A stretch of DNA of 64,000 nucleotides from Nocardioides_C sp963700955. Its GTDB lineage: Bacteria; Actinomycetota; Actinomycetes; Propionibacteriales; Nocardioidaceae. Shown piece after piece: positions 30,944 through 40,244 of this stretch. The translations under genes were made by a program, and so were the position numbers. Below the pieces are notes generated by a model. It was not told the origin of the DNA, searched no databases, and was given only the letters and a program-made list of their open reading frames with translations. Positions within the stretch are counted from its first letter, which is position 1. Each line of letters opens with the position of its first letter. Location of the stretch: contig CAVOZH010000011.1 in the NCBI GenBank assembly GCA_963700955.1, positions 248,001 through 312,000 on the forward strand. The letters are read 5' to 3'.

Positions 30944-32341
30944 CTACCAGCGCGGCTTGCGGCTGCCGCTCACCGCGGCCTTTTCGCCGCGAGGGCGAGC
31001 CGGCCGGCCGCCGTCGTCGCGACGGTCACGGCGGTACGACGGGCGGTCGTCGCGCTGAGGGCGCGCGCCGCGGTAGCCGCCTGTCGCACGCCGCGGAGCC
31101 GTGCCGCGCCCACGCCTCGGCGCGGACGCCGCCGGCTCACCTGAGGTCGCCAGCGCCTCTGTGGTCATCGGCTGAGGGGCCGTCCGGATGTCGTGGTGAC
31201 GCGACTCGACGCCGGCGCGCGACTGCAGCCGCAGGACCTCGTCGAGCTGCCGCGGCGTGGTGAGCGTGACCACCGCACCGGACTCGCCGGCGCGCGCCGT
31301 GCGACCGGACCGGTGCAGGTAAGCCTTCGGGTCGTTGGGGGTGTCGTAGTGCACCACCAGGCCCACGCCGTCGACGTGGATGCCGCGGGCGGCGACGTCG
31401 GTGGCGACGACGACCCGCGCCCTGCCCGAGGAGAACTTGTGCAGGTTGCGCTCCCGGACCCGCTGCGACAGGTTGCCGTGCAGGTCGACCGCCTCGATGC
31501 CGGCCTCGGTCATCGCCGCCGCCAGCTCGGTGGCCCCCTCACGCGTCCGGGTGAAGACGATCGAGCGAGGGTTGGCCTCCACCAGACGGGTGGCCGCCGC
31601 GACCTTGTCGCGGTAACCACCCACGACGAGCACGTGGTGGTCCATGGTGGTCACCGAGCCCTCGTTGGCGTCGAGCTCGTGGAGCCGCGGGGTGCGCAGG
31701 TGTTTGCGGACGAGCCGGTCGACGTCGCCGTCGAGCGTCGCCGAGAGCAGCAGCCGCTGACCGCCCTCGGGCGTCTGGCCGAGGATCGCGTCCACGACCG
31801 GGTAGAACCCGAGGTCGCAGAGGTGGTCCGCCTCGTCGAGGACGGTGATCGCGATGTCGTCGAGACGGCACGCTCCCCGGTCGATGAGGTCGTTGAGGCG
31901 TCCGGGCGTGGCCACGACGATGTCGGCGCCGTTGCGAAGCTGCTTGATCTGCCGGTCGTACGGCGTCCCGCCGTACACCGTGGTGAGCTTGAGACGCATC
32001 GCGTTCGCGAGCGGCTCGAGCGACCGTCGTACCTGGGTTGCCAGCTCCCGCGTCGGCACGATGATCAGTGCGCGCGGGTGCTTGGGCCTGCTGCGCTCGC
32101 CGGCGAGGCGGGCGAGCACGGGCAGGCCGAACGCGAGCGTCTTGCCCGAGCCGGTCTGCGCGCGGCCGAGGACGTCGTGCCCGGCGAGCGCGTCGGGTAC
32201 GACGGCCGCCTGCACCGGCGTGGGCGCGGTGATGCCCTGGCGGGCGAGTGCCCCGACGAGCTCGGCGGGGAGCTCGAGGGAGTCGAAGGTCGTGGTGGGG
32301 GCGAAGTCAGGGGTGGACAGGGTCGACTGAACAACAGTCAC
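30944..32341 (-). CDS. DEAD-box RNA helicase
   Basis: The 465-aa protein has all helicase motifs: F/Q region FDSLELPAELVGALARQG, AQTGSGKT (I), PTRELA (Ia), TPGR (Ib), DEAD (II), SAT (III), IVFTRT (IV), TDVAARGIHV (V) and HRSGRTARAG (VI). The C-terminal 80 residues are an Arg/Gly-rich RNA-binding tail (RRATGGYRGARPQ, SYRRDRRDD). GTG 32341 (VTVVQSTLSTPDF) fits the family start. A general role in RNA remodelling, often cold-induced, is inferred. Confidence 0.92.
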   Translation of the reverse strand: MTVVQSTLSTPDFAPTTTFDSLELPAELVGALARQGITAPTPVQAAVVPDALAGHDVLGRAQTGSGKTLAFGLPVLARLAGERSRPKHPRALIIVPTRELATQVRRSLEPLANAMRLKLTTVYGGTPYDRQIKQLRNGADIVVATPGRLNDLIDRGACRLDDIAITVLDEADHLCDLGFYPVVDAILGQTPEGGQRLLLSATLDGDVDRLVRKHLRTPRLHELDANEGSVTTMDHHVLVVGGYRDKVAAATRLVEANPRSIVFTRTREGATELAAAMTEAGIEAVDLHGNLSQRVRERNLHKFSSGRARVVVATDVAARGIHVDGVGLVVHYDTPNDPKAYLHRSGRTARAGESGAVVTLTTPRQLDEVLRLQSRAGVESRHHDIRTAPQPMTTEALATSGEPAASAPRRGRGTAPRRATGGYRGARPQRDDRPSYRRDRRDDGGRPARPRGEKAAVSGSRKPRW

Positions 32342-32561
32342 GAGGGTGTAGCTCCAGGGATCTGGTCGGGGCGTCCTAGCCCGGTTGCCACGGCGTGGTC
32401 CGGCGAGCCTGCGAGACGCAAGGCGCCCGATCACGAAGGTCCCGCGCGGCAGTGTTGCTCTGCTCCGCGCACCCACACCGGGCACAGAAAAGGCCACGGG
32501 ACTGCACCGACGAAAACGGTGAGACCCGTGACCTGGCTGACCCCAGTCTAGCAGTGCGGAG

Positions 32562-34358
32562 TCACGCCTCCGACCCGCCGGAGAGCGGGAGGACGAGACG
32601 TCGGACACCTTCGGGACCAACGCGGACGGGAACTCCCCAGTCCTGCTGGTGCATGTGACAGGCGGCGCCCTCACCGCCGTGGGCATCGCAGGACGCGGCC
32701 CTCGCGGCGATGTGGAGCACACCATCGCCGACCGCGGGGTCGATGACGAGGGTGCGGGCCAGGTCGGTGCTGCGCCCTTCGCCGTCCTCGAGGAGGGCCG
32801 GAGGTGTCGCGGAGACCAGGAGCTGGGTCGAGGGGCCGAACCGGTCGTCCACCTTCTGCCCCGGCGGAGGCTCGAAGGAGACCACGAGCTCGAGCTCGCC
32901 GCCAGCGACCTCGGTGACCGGCCGCTGCGTGGTGTGCGCGAACCCGCCTGCCTCCGCGGCCTGCCCGAGCGGGATCCGGGTGAGCCGGTGGGCCGCGGAC
33001 TCGACCACGACAAGGTGCTCCCCGTCGACGACCGCGCCGCTCGGCTCGGCGAGGTCGGTGGCGACGGTCGTCAGCGTCCTGCTCGCGGGGTCGTAGCGGC
33101 GGACCGCCCCGTTGTAGGTGTCGCACACCGCGACAGACCTGTCGGGCAGCACGGTCACGCCCAGCGGGTGCTGCAGCAGCGCCTCGTCGGCTGGACCGTC
33201 CTGGAAGCCGAAGTCGAAGAGGCCTCTGCCGACCGCCGTGTGCACCTCACCGTCCTCGAGGCAGCGGAGCGACGAGGTCTCCGAGTCCGCGATCCACAAC
33301 CGGTCGCCGTCGACCGCGAAGCCGGAGGTCTGCGCGAACCACGCCTGCCCGACGGCGCCGTCGAGGAGTCCCTCGTTGGTCGTGCCGGCCGCGACCTCGA
33401 CCGCCCCCGTGACCGGGTCGAAGGTCCACAGCTGGTGGATGCCGGCCATCGCTACCCAGACCCGGTCCTGCCACCAGGCGACGTCCCAGGGGCTCGACAG
33501 ACTGGTCGTGCCCTCGCCCTGCATCCACTGGCGCCCGTCGCCCGCGACGGTCCTCACCGTCCCTGTCGCCAGGTCGACGCCTCGGAGCAGGTGGTTCACC
33601 GTGTCGGCGACGACGACGTCGTAGCCGACACGGTGCGCGACCTCGGGCGGGAGGACGGCGAGGCCGTTGGGCTCGTTGAAGCCGGCCACGTCGGCGTCGC
33701 CGTCGCTGCGTCCTCGCTCGCCCGACCCGATGCGGCGTACGACGGTCTCGGCGTCCGGCGCGAGCTCCACGAGCCGGTGGTGTCCTGCGTCGGCAACCAG
33801 GAAGCCCTTGCCTGCGAGGCGGAGCGCCTTGGCCGGGAACCTCAGGTCGCGGGGCACCGGCGTGGGTGCGACGTAGGGCGAGCCACCCGGCTGGAGGGTT
33901 CCCTTGGCGAGGTGCTCCTCGCGGAGCTCGGCGACGAGCGCGTCGATCGCGTGCTCGTGACCCTCGCCGGCGTACTGCGCGACGACGTAGCCCTCTGGAT
34001 CGACGAGCACGAGGGTCGGCCAGGCCCGGGCGGTGTAGGCCTGCCACGTCTCCAGGTCCGGGTCGTCGAGGACGGGGTGGCCGACCTCGTAGCGCTCGAC
34101 AGCCGCCGCGAGCGCCTCCGGGTCGGCCTCGTGGACGAACTTCGGGGAGTGCACACCTATGACGACGAGCTCACCGTCGTACTTCTCCTCCAGGGGCCGC
34201 AGCTCGTCGAGGACGTGGAGGCAGTTGATGCAGCAGAAGGTCCAGAAATCCAGCAGCGTGAAGCGGCCCCGGAGGTCGGCCAGAGCCAGCGAGCCGTCGG
34301 TGTTGAGCCAGCCGCGGCCTCGGAGCTCGGGGGCGCGGACGCGGGGGCGACGGTTCAT
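32562..34358 (-). CDS. Thioredoxin-like plus NHL-repeat protein (NHLRC2-like)
   Basis: The 598-aa protein has an N-terminal thioredoxin fold (about 20-150) with the site WTFCCINCLHVLDELRPLEE, then an NHL six-bladed propeller (about 170-480; FNEPNGLAVLP, LSSPWDVAWW, LQHPLGVTVLPDRSVAVCDTYNGAVRRYD). A C-terminal beta region follows. CCINC replaces the usual CxxC, as in NHLRC2 relatives. A weak -10 (GAGACT, 34366-34371) lies 7 nt before ATG 34358. No signal peptide is seen. The function is unknown. Confidence 0.85.
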   Translation of the reverse strand: MNRRPRVRAPELRGRGWLNTDGSLALADLRGRFTLLDFWTFCCINCLHVLDELRPLEEKYDGELVVIGVHSPKFVHEADPEALAAAVERYEVGHPVLDDPDLETWQAYTARAWPTLVLVDPEGYVVAQYAGEGHEHAIDALVAELREEHLAKGTLQPGGSPYVAPTPVPRDLRFPAKALRLAGKGFLVADAGHHRLVELAPDAETVVRRIGSGERGRSDGDADVAGFNEPNGLAVLPPEVAHRVGYDVVVADTVNHLLRGVDLATGTVRTVAGDGRQWMQGEGTTSLSSPWDVAWWQDRVWVAMAGIHQLWTFDPVTGAVEVAAGTTNEGLLDGAVGQAWFAQTSGFAVDGDRLWIADSETSSLRCLEDGEVHTAVGRGLFDFGFQDGPADEALLQHPLGVTVLPDRSVAVCDTYNGAVRRYDPASRTLTTVATDLAEPSGAVVDGEHLVVVESAAHRLTRIPLGQAAEAGGFAHTTQRPVTEVAGGELELVVSFEPPPGQKVDDRFGPSTQLLVSATPPALLEDGEGRSTDLARTLVIDPAVGDGVLHIAARAASCDAHGGEGAACHMHQQDWGVPVRVGPEGVRRLVLPLSGGSEA

Positions 34359-34594
34359 GGGGTCAAGTCTCTCTCCGGGAGGCAACGGCCGAGGAGTCGC
34401 CTTCCCGGGGAGGCGGGACTCTGCTCGAGCGCCCTGCTGGGCGAGCCCGTTCAGGTGTCTGGTCCTGGGCCGTTGGCCTCTGCCCCGGTGAGACGTGCGT
34501 CCCTAGCGTGGAGTCGACACCAAGGGAGGCCGAGCCGCTCCCTGTCATCTGCTGCCGACGGCGGCCCGGCCGTGAGAAGCAGGAGATGAGCGGC

Positions 34595-35074
34595 ATGGTC
34601 GCGAAGAAGAGCTTCTACGTCGACGCACCGGTCGAGACGGTGTTCGACTACATCAAGGATCCGAACCAGCAGCGCGAAGCCGCGCTGTACGACCTGCACG
34701 ACGTGACGGTGACCAAGGAAGGCGTCGGGACACACTTCACCTGGAGCCGCAAAGTCGCCGGCCTCCGGTTCGAGGGGTTCGAGGTGCTCACCGAGGTCGT
34801 ACCCAACAAGCACATCGCGGAGCGCTCCTCCGTCGCCCTGGCGGGCAGGTGGGAGTACGACCTCGAGCCGGAAGGCACCGGGACGAGGCTGACCATCACG
34901 CTCCAGCCGCAGTCGTTCTGGCGGTTCCCGCCGCTCGACAGGCTGGTGGGACTCGCCTTCGCGCAGGTGAGCAAGGCGGTCATGCCGCGGTGGCTGAAGG
35001 CGATCGAGGAGGCCGCGCCGAGGAAGCCGAAGGCCGCCCCGAGCAGACCACGCAAGACGGCCGCGAGCCGCTGA
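34595..35074 (+). CDS. SRPBCC-family protein (tandem copy 1)
   Basis: The 159-aa protein starts KKSFYVDAPVETVFDYIKDPNQQ, an SRPBCC/polyketide-cyclase-like fold, followed by a Lys/Pro/Ala-rich tail (PRKPKAAPSRPRKTAA). ATG 34595 is chosen because AGGAG lies 9 nt upstream; ATG 34586 would touch it. The next gene is a clear paralogue 13 nt downstream. The tail resembles, in short form, that of the SRPBCC protein in the gas vesicle operon. Confidence 0.78.
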   Translation: MVAKKSFYVDAPVETVFDYIKDPNQQREAALYDLHDVTVTKEGVGTHFTWSRKVAGLRFEGFEVLTEVVPNKHIAERSSVALAGRWEYDLEPEGTGTRLTITLQPQSFWRFPPLDRLVGLAFAQVSKAVMPRWLKAIEEAAPRKPKAAPSRPRKTAASR

Positions 35075-35087
35075 GGAGGTAAGCGAG

Positions 35088-35585
35088 ATGAAGCAGAGCA
35101 TCTACATCGAGGCACCCGTCGAGAACGTGTTCGACCACTTCATGGACCCGAGGAACGACATCGACCTCATGCCGATCGACACGGAGATCCTCGAGGTCAA
35201 GCCGACCGAGGAAGGCACGGGCACCTACACGAGCTACCGCTCAAAGATCGCCGGTGTCCCCTTCGAGATGTTCGACGTGCTCACCGACGTGGTGCCGAAC
35301 AGGCGCATCACCTCGAAGTCCTCGAGTGCCACGGTCGGCACCTGGAAGTACACGTTCGACCCGGAGGGAACGGGCACCAGGCTCACCATGGAACACGAGT
35401 CGGCGTCGTTCTGGCGGCTACCCCTGCTGCGCAACGTCGCGGACATGGTGGCGTCGAGGGCGAACGCGTCGTACATGCCCGAGGTGAAGGCCAGGATCGA
35501 GGCCGAGGCGAGGAAGCCGAAGGGTGTTCCCGGGCAGCGCAAGCCTGCGGCAGGCAAGGCGCGGAAGCCGGCCACCAGCGGCTGA
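35088..35585 (+). CDS. SRPBCC-family protein (tandem copy 2)
   Basis: The 165-aa protein begins MKQSIYIEAPVENVFDHFMDP and shares with copy 1 the blocks VLTDVVPNRRI and DPEGTGTRLTM, showing a tandem duplication. It ends in a basic tail (RKPKGVPGQRKPAAGKARKP). GAGGAGGT precedes ATG 35088. The pair is probably co-transcribed. The ligand is unknown. Confidence 0.82.
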   Translation: MKQSIYIEAPVENVFDHFMDPRNDIDLMPIDTEILEVKPTEEGTGTYTSYRSKIAGVPFEMFDVLTDVVPNRRITSKSSSATVGTWKYTFDPEGTGTRLTMEHESASFWRLPLLRNVADMVASRANASYMPEVKARIEAEARKPKGVPGQRKPAAGKARKPATSG

Positions 35586-35639
35586 GCGGCGCCGCCTACG
35601 CCGTACCGTCGGACCGGTGACCGTCGGCGCGTGGAGTCG

Positions 35640-36323
35640 TCACGAGCTGCTCGCAGTCGCGGCCCCGGCGGTTGCCGCCGCGAGCACCGCCGCGTTCATG
35701 CCGTCGATGGCGCGGCGCACTGCCTCGGAGGCCCAGTCCCCCTCGGCGATCCGCTTCGCGTTGGCGTTCAGGTCGCGCTTGGACAAGCCGACCGCGGTCG
35801 GGTCGACGACCTTGTGGACCACCTTCAACGCGCGCAGAAGCGAGACGAGCGCCGCCACCCTCAGGTCGCCCGTGATGCCGTTCCTCAGGGCTGTCGCCAG
35901 ATCGGTCCGGACCGAGTCCTCGTGCACGGCGTCCTGAGCCGGCCACCGGTGGGTGGGGAAGATCCCGAGGATCTTGCCGCTCTCCGCACGGAGGAGCCCG
36001 CGATCGGTGAGCCTGGCGTACAGCCGAGGTCGCAGCTTCTTGCCGAGAGCGGCCACGACGTCGCGGGGCCGCTTCCCCTCCTTCTTGCCCAGCGTGGCCA
36101 GTGCCTCGTCCAGCAGCGGGTCGGAGGTCGGGCTCGGGTCCCTCACGACAAGGCGACCCTTGCGGACGTTCTCCGACGATCCGGAGATGTCCACACGATG
36201 CATCAAGGTGAGCTCGATGAGCATCGCGCCGCCGAGCGCCACGTCGATCTCGTTGGGGTTTCCGGCAAGCTTCCCCGTCTGATCGTCGGTCAGCAGCAGC
36301 AGGAGGTCCTCCGCGATGAGCAT
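35640..36323 (-). CDS. GPP34 (Golgi phosphoprotein 3-like) family protein
   Basis: The 227-aa protein begins MLIAEDLLLLLTDDQTGKLAG, the GPP34 hallmark, followed by LGGAMLIELTLMHRVDI and RPRLYARLTDRGLLR. Actinobacterial members are often many per genome and unlinked to membranes; the eukaryotic family binds phosphoinositides. The role here is unknown. It is leaderless (TATGGT 36330-36335, 6 nt before ATG) and divergent from the next gene with only 61 nt between starts. Confidence 0.88.
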   Translation of the reverse strand: MLIAEDLLLLLTDDQTGKLAGNPNEIDVALGGAMLIELTLMHRVDISGSSENVRKGRLVVRDPSPTSDPLLDEALATLGKKEGKRPRDVVAALGKKLRPRLYARLTDRGLLRAESGKILGIFPTHRWPAQDAVHEDSVRTDLATALRNGITGDLRVAALVSLLRALKVVHKVVDPTAVGLSKRDLNANAKRIAEGDWASEAVRRAIDGMNAAVLAAATAGAATASSS

Positions 36324-36329
36324 GGCTAG

Positions 36330-36335
36330 ACCATA
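36330..36335 (-). promoter_or_regulatory. -10 element (TATGGT), leaderless GPP34 gene
   Basis: TATGGT ends 6 nt before ATG 36323 on the minus strand. Confidence 0.6.
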
Positions 36336-36371
36336 GTTCGGGAGGCCCCGAGGCCGGGTGTGCCTATGTCC

Positions 36372-36377
36372 TACGCT
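36372..36377 (+). promoter_or_regulatory. -10 element (TACGCT), leaderless MDMPI gene
   Basis: TACGCT ends 7 nt before ATG 36385. The two divergent -10 elements are only 36 nt apart. Confidence 0.6.
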
Positions 36378-36384
36378 TCCGGCC

Positions 36385-37209
36385 ATGATCTCGGACCAGG
36401 AACGTTTGAGTGGATATGTCGCGACCTGGCGGAGTGCGGTGGACGACGTCGTCGCCCTTCTACGCACCCTCGACGACGCGGACTGGGCACGACCGACAGA
36501 CCTGCCAGGGTGGGACGTGAAGGGGGTCGCCAGCCACCTCGCGCACCTCGAGTCCGAGCTCGCCGGGGTGAAGCAGAAGCGGGTCGAGGTACCGGAGCGA
36601 GACCACCTCACGTCGCCGACATCGATGTACACCGAGCTCGGCCTGGTCGCCCGCGAGGAGATGACCGGCGCTGAGATCACCGACGAGCTCGAGGAGTGCG
36701 CGAAGGTCCGCCACGAGCAGCTGCTCTCCGACCCGCCGACGGACGGCAAGGCCGACCCGCCGCGCACCCCGGGGAAGATCGGCTGGAGCTGGGAGACCCT
36801 GCTCAGCAACCGGGTCGTCGACGTGTGGATGCACGAGCAGGACATCCGCCGGGCGATCGGTCGCCCCGGAGGGATGAGCTCCCCGGGCGCGGCGCACACG
36901 GTCGCGACGTTCACGCGGAGCTTCCCGTACGCAGTCGGCAAGCGCGTAGGGCCACCCGTGGGTACGACGGTCGTGCTGGACGTGACGGGGGTCAGCCCGG
37001 TCCACCTCGCCGTGAAGATCGACGAGTCGGGCCGCGCCGTACCTGTGACCGACGAGCCGAGGGAGCCGTCGGTGTCGCTCCGGATGGACGTCGAGACGTT
37101 CGTGATGCTCGCGGGCGGACGTCGTGAGGCCTCCACCCTGAAAGTGGGGGTGAGCGGCGACGAGTCCCTGGGCCGGAGCGTGCTCGAGGCGATGGCGGTG
37201 ACCCCGTGA
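36385..37209 (+). CDS. Maleylpyruvate isomerase-family, mycothiol-dependent fold protein
   Basis: The 274-aa protein carries the MDMPI/DinB-like metal-binding four-helix domain: LPGWDVKGVASHLAHLESEL (first His), and NRVVDVWMHEQDIRRAIG (HExxD). A C-terminal sterol-carrier-like domain follows. The family includes mycothiol-dependent isomerases and transferases; the actual substrate is unknown. It overlaps the following SDR gene by 4 nt (GTGA), so the two are translationally coupled. Confidence 0.85.
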   Translation: MISDQERLSGYVATWRSAVDDVVALLRTLDDADWARPTDLPGWDVKGVASHLAHLESELAGVKQKRVEVPERDHLTSPTSMYTELGLVAREEMTGAEITDELEECAKVRHEQLLSDPPTDGKADPPRTPGKIGWSWETLLSNRVVDVWMHEQDIRRAIGRPGGMSSPGAAHTVATFTRSFPYAVGKRVGPPVGTTVVLDVTGVSPVHLAVKIDESGRAVPVTDEPREPSVSLRMDVETFVMLAGGRREASTLKVGVSGDESLGRSVLEAMAVTP

Positions 37210-38141
37210 ACACACATCTGTGGACCCTGGAAGACATCCCTGACCTGTCGGGCAAGCGCGCCCTTGTCACGGGCGTGACGAGTGGCCTCGGGGAGCACAC
37301 CGCCCTGGAGCTGGCGCGCAACGGCGCGTCGGTCATCATGGCCGGTCGCTCGGAGGTCAAGCTCCGCTCCGCGGTGGAGGACGTGAAGCGGGTGCTTCCC
37401 AACGCGTCGCTGATCCCCCTGATCTTGGACCTGGCCGAGCTCGGCTCCGTGCGACGAGCCGTCAACGAGGTCAGCGGACTCGGCCCCCTCGACATCCTGG
37501 TCAACAACGCCGGCGTGATGGCGACTCCGCGCCGCCGTACCGTCGACGGCTTCGAGCTGCAGTTCGGCACCAACCACCTCGGCCACTTCGCGCTGACCGG
37601 GCTGCTGTACCCGCAGCTCGCCGCGGCCGAGGCCGGTCGGGTCGTCACGGTCGCTTCACAGGCCCACCGCTACGTGCGCTCGGTCCCCCTCGACGACCCG
37701 CGGAAGGACACCGGCCGCCGCTACCGGAAGTGGATCGCCTACGGGCAGTCGAAGCTCGCGAACCTGCTGTTCGCGTTCGAGCTCGACCGGCGCGCTCGCG
37801 GCGTGGGCAGTGCGGTGAGGTCGATGGCCGCCCACCCCGGTTACGCCGCGACCAACCTCATGCACGCGGGCCTCAACATGGACGGCACCAAGCCGGACGG
37901 CGCGATCGTCGTCGGCGCCACCCGCTTGATCGGGCAGACGGCTGCCATGGGCGCTCAGCCCTCGTTGATGGCGGCGACCATGCCTGGACTGCCTGGTGGC
38001 AGCTACATCGGGCCGCGGGGGTTCGCCGAGATGCGTGGCCGCCCGACGCTCGTGACGCCGTCGCGGGTCGCGCGGGACGAGATGCTGGCCGGCGAGCTGT
38101 GGAAGGTCTCGGAAGAGGCCACGCGGGTCTACTTCCCCTGA
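37206..38141 (+). CDS. Short-chain dehydrogenase/reductase (retinol dehydrogenase-like)
   Basis: The 311-aa protein has TGVTSGLGEHTALELA (NAD(P) motif), NNAGVMATP, the catalytic YGQSK and HPGYAATNL typical of the WW-oxidoreductase/RDH group. GTG 37206 overlaps the preceding stop. It probably works on a lipid-like alcohol or ketone; the substrate is unknown. Confidence 0.88.
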   Translation: MNTHLWTLEDIPDLSGKRALVTGVTSGLGEHTALELARNGASVIMAGRSEVKLRSAVEDVKRVLPNASLIPLILDLAELGSVRRAVNEVSGLGPLDILVNNAGVMATPRRRTVDGFELQFGTNHLGHFALTGLLYPQLAAAEAGRVVTVASQAHRYVRSVPLDDPRKDTGRRYRKWIAYGQSKLANLLFAFELDRRARGVGSAVRSMAAHPGYAATNLMHAGLNMDGTKPDGAIVVGATRLIGQTAAMGAQPSLMAATMPGLPGGSYIGPRGFAEMRGRPTLVTPSRVARDEMLAGELWKVSEEATRVYFP

Positions 38142-38257
38142 TCCATCACGGCGTCGGGCGCCGTCGGGCGAGGCCGGGCATCACTGCTGCGCTTGCCTGG
38201 CAACTCTTGACGCCCTCTCATGCACCTCCCCTTCTGCACGCCGGAAACTGTCGGCGG

Positions 38258-38273
38258 TCGAATGTATGTTCGA
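38258..38273 (+). promoter_or_regulatory. LexA (SOS) box over the HNH gene -10
   Basis: TCGAATGTATGTTCGA fits the actinobacterial/Bacillus-type SOS box (TCGAAC-N4-GTTCGA) with one change. It covers the -10 TATGTT (38265-38270), which ends 6 nt before ATG 38277. Confidence 0.75.
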
Positions 38274-38276
38274 GTC

Positions 38277-40148
38277 ATGTTCGATGCAGAGTGGGTCGCT
38301 GGTCTCGACGCTGACGGTGTGTGCGTCGCGGTCGGGCGGGCGCACGCGGTGCTGGTGGCGGCGGAGGCGCGGGAGTTCTTCCTGGCCGCGCACTGGGCGG
38401 ACCTGCACTCGGGTGAGGCGGTGGAGGACCAGCGCCGGGCGTCGGGTCGGCGGGTGCTGCCGGGGATGGAGCGCGGCCGGCGGCTGGGGGCGGACGGGAC
38501 GCCGCTGGTGGCGGAGTTCGCGCCGATGGAGTTCGGTGCCCTGGTCGGGATGGGCTACGTCGCCGCGGCCGCGTACCTGCGGGACGCGTTGAACGTGCGG
38601 CACCGGCACCCGGCGATGTGGGCCGCGCTCGGCCGGACCCTCACCGCCGACGCTGCCTCGGCTGGATCCGCGCCGCGGGTGTGGCAGGCGCGGCGGGTGG
38701 CGCGGCTGTGCGCCGAGGCGGGGCTGGACCGGGACCAGGCCCGGTGGGTGGACGCGGTGACCACCCCCTATGCCGGGTCGCTGCCGTGGAGCCGGTTCAC
38801 CGAGCTGGTCGAGGCCAAGATCATCGAGGCCGACCCCGCCGAGGCCGAGGCCCGCCGCAAGGCCGCGGCCGCGGCCCGGTTCGTGCGCACCGGGCAGTCC
38901 ACCGAGCACGGCCTGAAGCTGCTGGTGGCGAAGGCGAACGCCGGGGACGTGATCTTGTTCGTGGCGATGGTCGACCGGATCGCGCAGGTCCTCGCCCTGC
39001 ACGGGGACCCGGACCCGGTCGACGTGCGCCGGTCCAAGGCGATCGGGATCCTGGCCACCCCGGCCCGCGCGGTCCGAATGCTGCAGGACGCCGAGACCCT
39101 CCTGGCCGCCGCCGCCCGGACCCACCCCTGGCCGGGAACCGACGCCCCCGACCACCCCACCGACGGCGCAGGCGGCGGTGCGCCTGCTGAGCATGACGAT
39201 CGCGCCGAGGACAACGCCGCGGGCGACGGCACCACCGGCGGCACCGACGACCACCCCTCCGACTCCAGCGACGATGCCGCCGAGGCCGCGGGCGACGCAG
39301 GCCAGCCCGCAGACCACCCGGACGACCCTCAGGTGGTCGGCGAGGCCGACGTGCACCCGTCCCAGAACGACGCCGACGACCCGAAACCCGCACCGGACGA
39401 GCAGCGGCGGCCGTGCCCGACCTGTGCCGGCGCCGGCCGGGTCGACCCGCGGCGGCTGCTGCCGAACGCGACCCTCTACCTCCACCTCGCCGAGGAGTCC
39501 CTGAACCGCGACAGCCGGGGGGTGGCGAGGTTCGAGGGGGTCGGACCGATCACCATCGAGCAGGTCCGCGAGTTCCTCGGCCACACCAACGTCCGGGTCG
39601 TCCCGGTCGTCGACCTCGCCGACCAGAAACCCGTGGACGGGTACGAGACCCCCGCCCCGCTGCGTGACGCGGTCCACCTGCGCCACCCGGTCTGCATCGC
39701 CCCCTGGGGCACCAACCGGTCCCGGCGCAAGGACATGGAACACCTCCAGCCCTACCGGCCACCCGACCACGGCGGCCCACCCGGCCAGACCAGCATGGAC
39801 AACCTCGCCCCGCTGTCCCGGTTCCCACACCGGGCCAAGACCCACGGGCACTGGTCGATCCGACAACCCCAACCCGGCGTGTACGAATGGCGATCACCCC
39901 ACGGCCACACCTACCGCGTCGACCACCACGGCACCCACCCCCTCGGCAAGACCGACCCACAAGGGGCCAGCCCGGCGGAGACACCGGCCACCCAGTCACA
40001 GCACACCGAGCCACCGCACACCGAGCCACCCCCCCAGACCGACCCCGAGCTGGACGTCCGTGCCCTGCGCGGCCGCAAGATCCGGGCGATGGAGATCTAC
40101 CAGACCGACTGCCCCATCGACCTCTCCGACTGGCAACACAGCGCCTGA
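38277..40148 (+). CDS. DUF222 / 13E12-repeat HNH endonuclease
   Basis: The 623-aa protein has an N-terminal DUF222 domain (about 10-290; LLAAHWADLHS-like start, RVWQARRVARLC), a hydrophilic Asp/Ala/Pro-rich linker (about 300-390), a CPTCAGAG zinc knuckle-like site and a C-terminal HNH region (CIAPWGTNRSRRKDMEHLQPY ... NLAPLSRFPHRAKTHGHW). In Mycobacterium several 13E12 genes are LexA-regulated, and a clear SOS box is present here. It lies alone between housekeeping genes, as these mobile-like repeats often do. Nuclease activity is inferred from the HNH residues. Confidence 0.9.
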   Translation: MFDAEWVAGLDADGVCVAVGRAHAVLVAAEAREFFLAAHWADLHSGEAVEDQRRASGRRVLPGMERGRRLGADGTPLVAEFAPMEFGALVGMGYVAAAAYLRDALNVRHRHPAMWAALGRTLTADAASAGSAPRVWQARRVARLCAEAGLDRDQARWVDAVTTPYAGSLPWSRFTELVEAKIIEADPAEAEARRKAAAAARFVRTGQSTEHGLKLLVAKANAGDVILFVAMVDRIAQVLALHGDPDPVDVRRSKAIGILATPARAVRMLQDAETLLAAAARTHPWPGTDAPDHPTDGAGGGAPAEHDDRAEDNAAGDGTTGGTDDHPSDSSDDAAEAAGDAGQPADHPDDPQVVGEADVHPSQNDADDPKPAPDEQRRPCPTCAGAGRVDPRRLLPNATLYLHLAEESLNRDSRGVARFEGVGPITIEQVREFLGHTNVRVVPVVDLADQKPVDGYETPAPLRDAVHLRHPVCIAPWGTNRSRRKDMEHLQPYRPPDHGGPPGQTSMDNLAPLSRFPHRAKTHGHWSIRQPQPGVYEWRSPHGHTYRVDHHGTHPLGKTDPQGASPAETPATQSQHTEPPHTEPPPQTDPELDVRALRGRKIRAMEIYQTDCPIDLSDWQHSA

Positions 40149-40231
40149 CCAACCCGTCCCGGTGGCGATGCCGATGCGAGCTCCCCGACGCGTCGGACAG
40201 CGAACGGTGAAGGGCAGAGAACCCCTCGCTC

Positions 40232-40237
40232 TAGGGT
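40232..40237 (+). promoter_or_regulatory. -10 element (TAGGGT), leaderless GNAT gene
   Basis: TAGGGT ends 7 nt before ATG 40245. Confidence 0.6.
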
Positions 40238-40244
40238 GGGCCGC

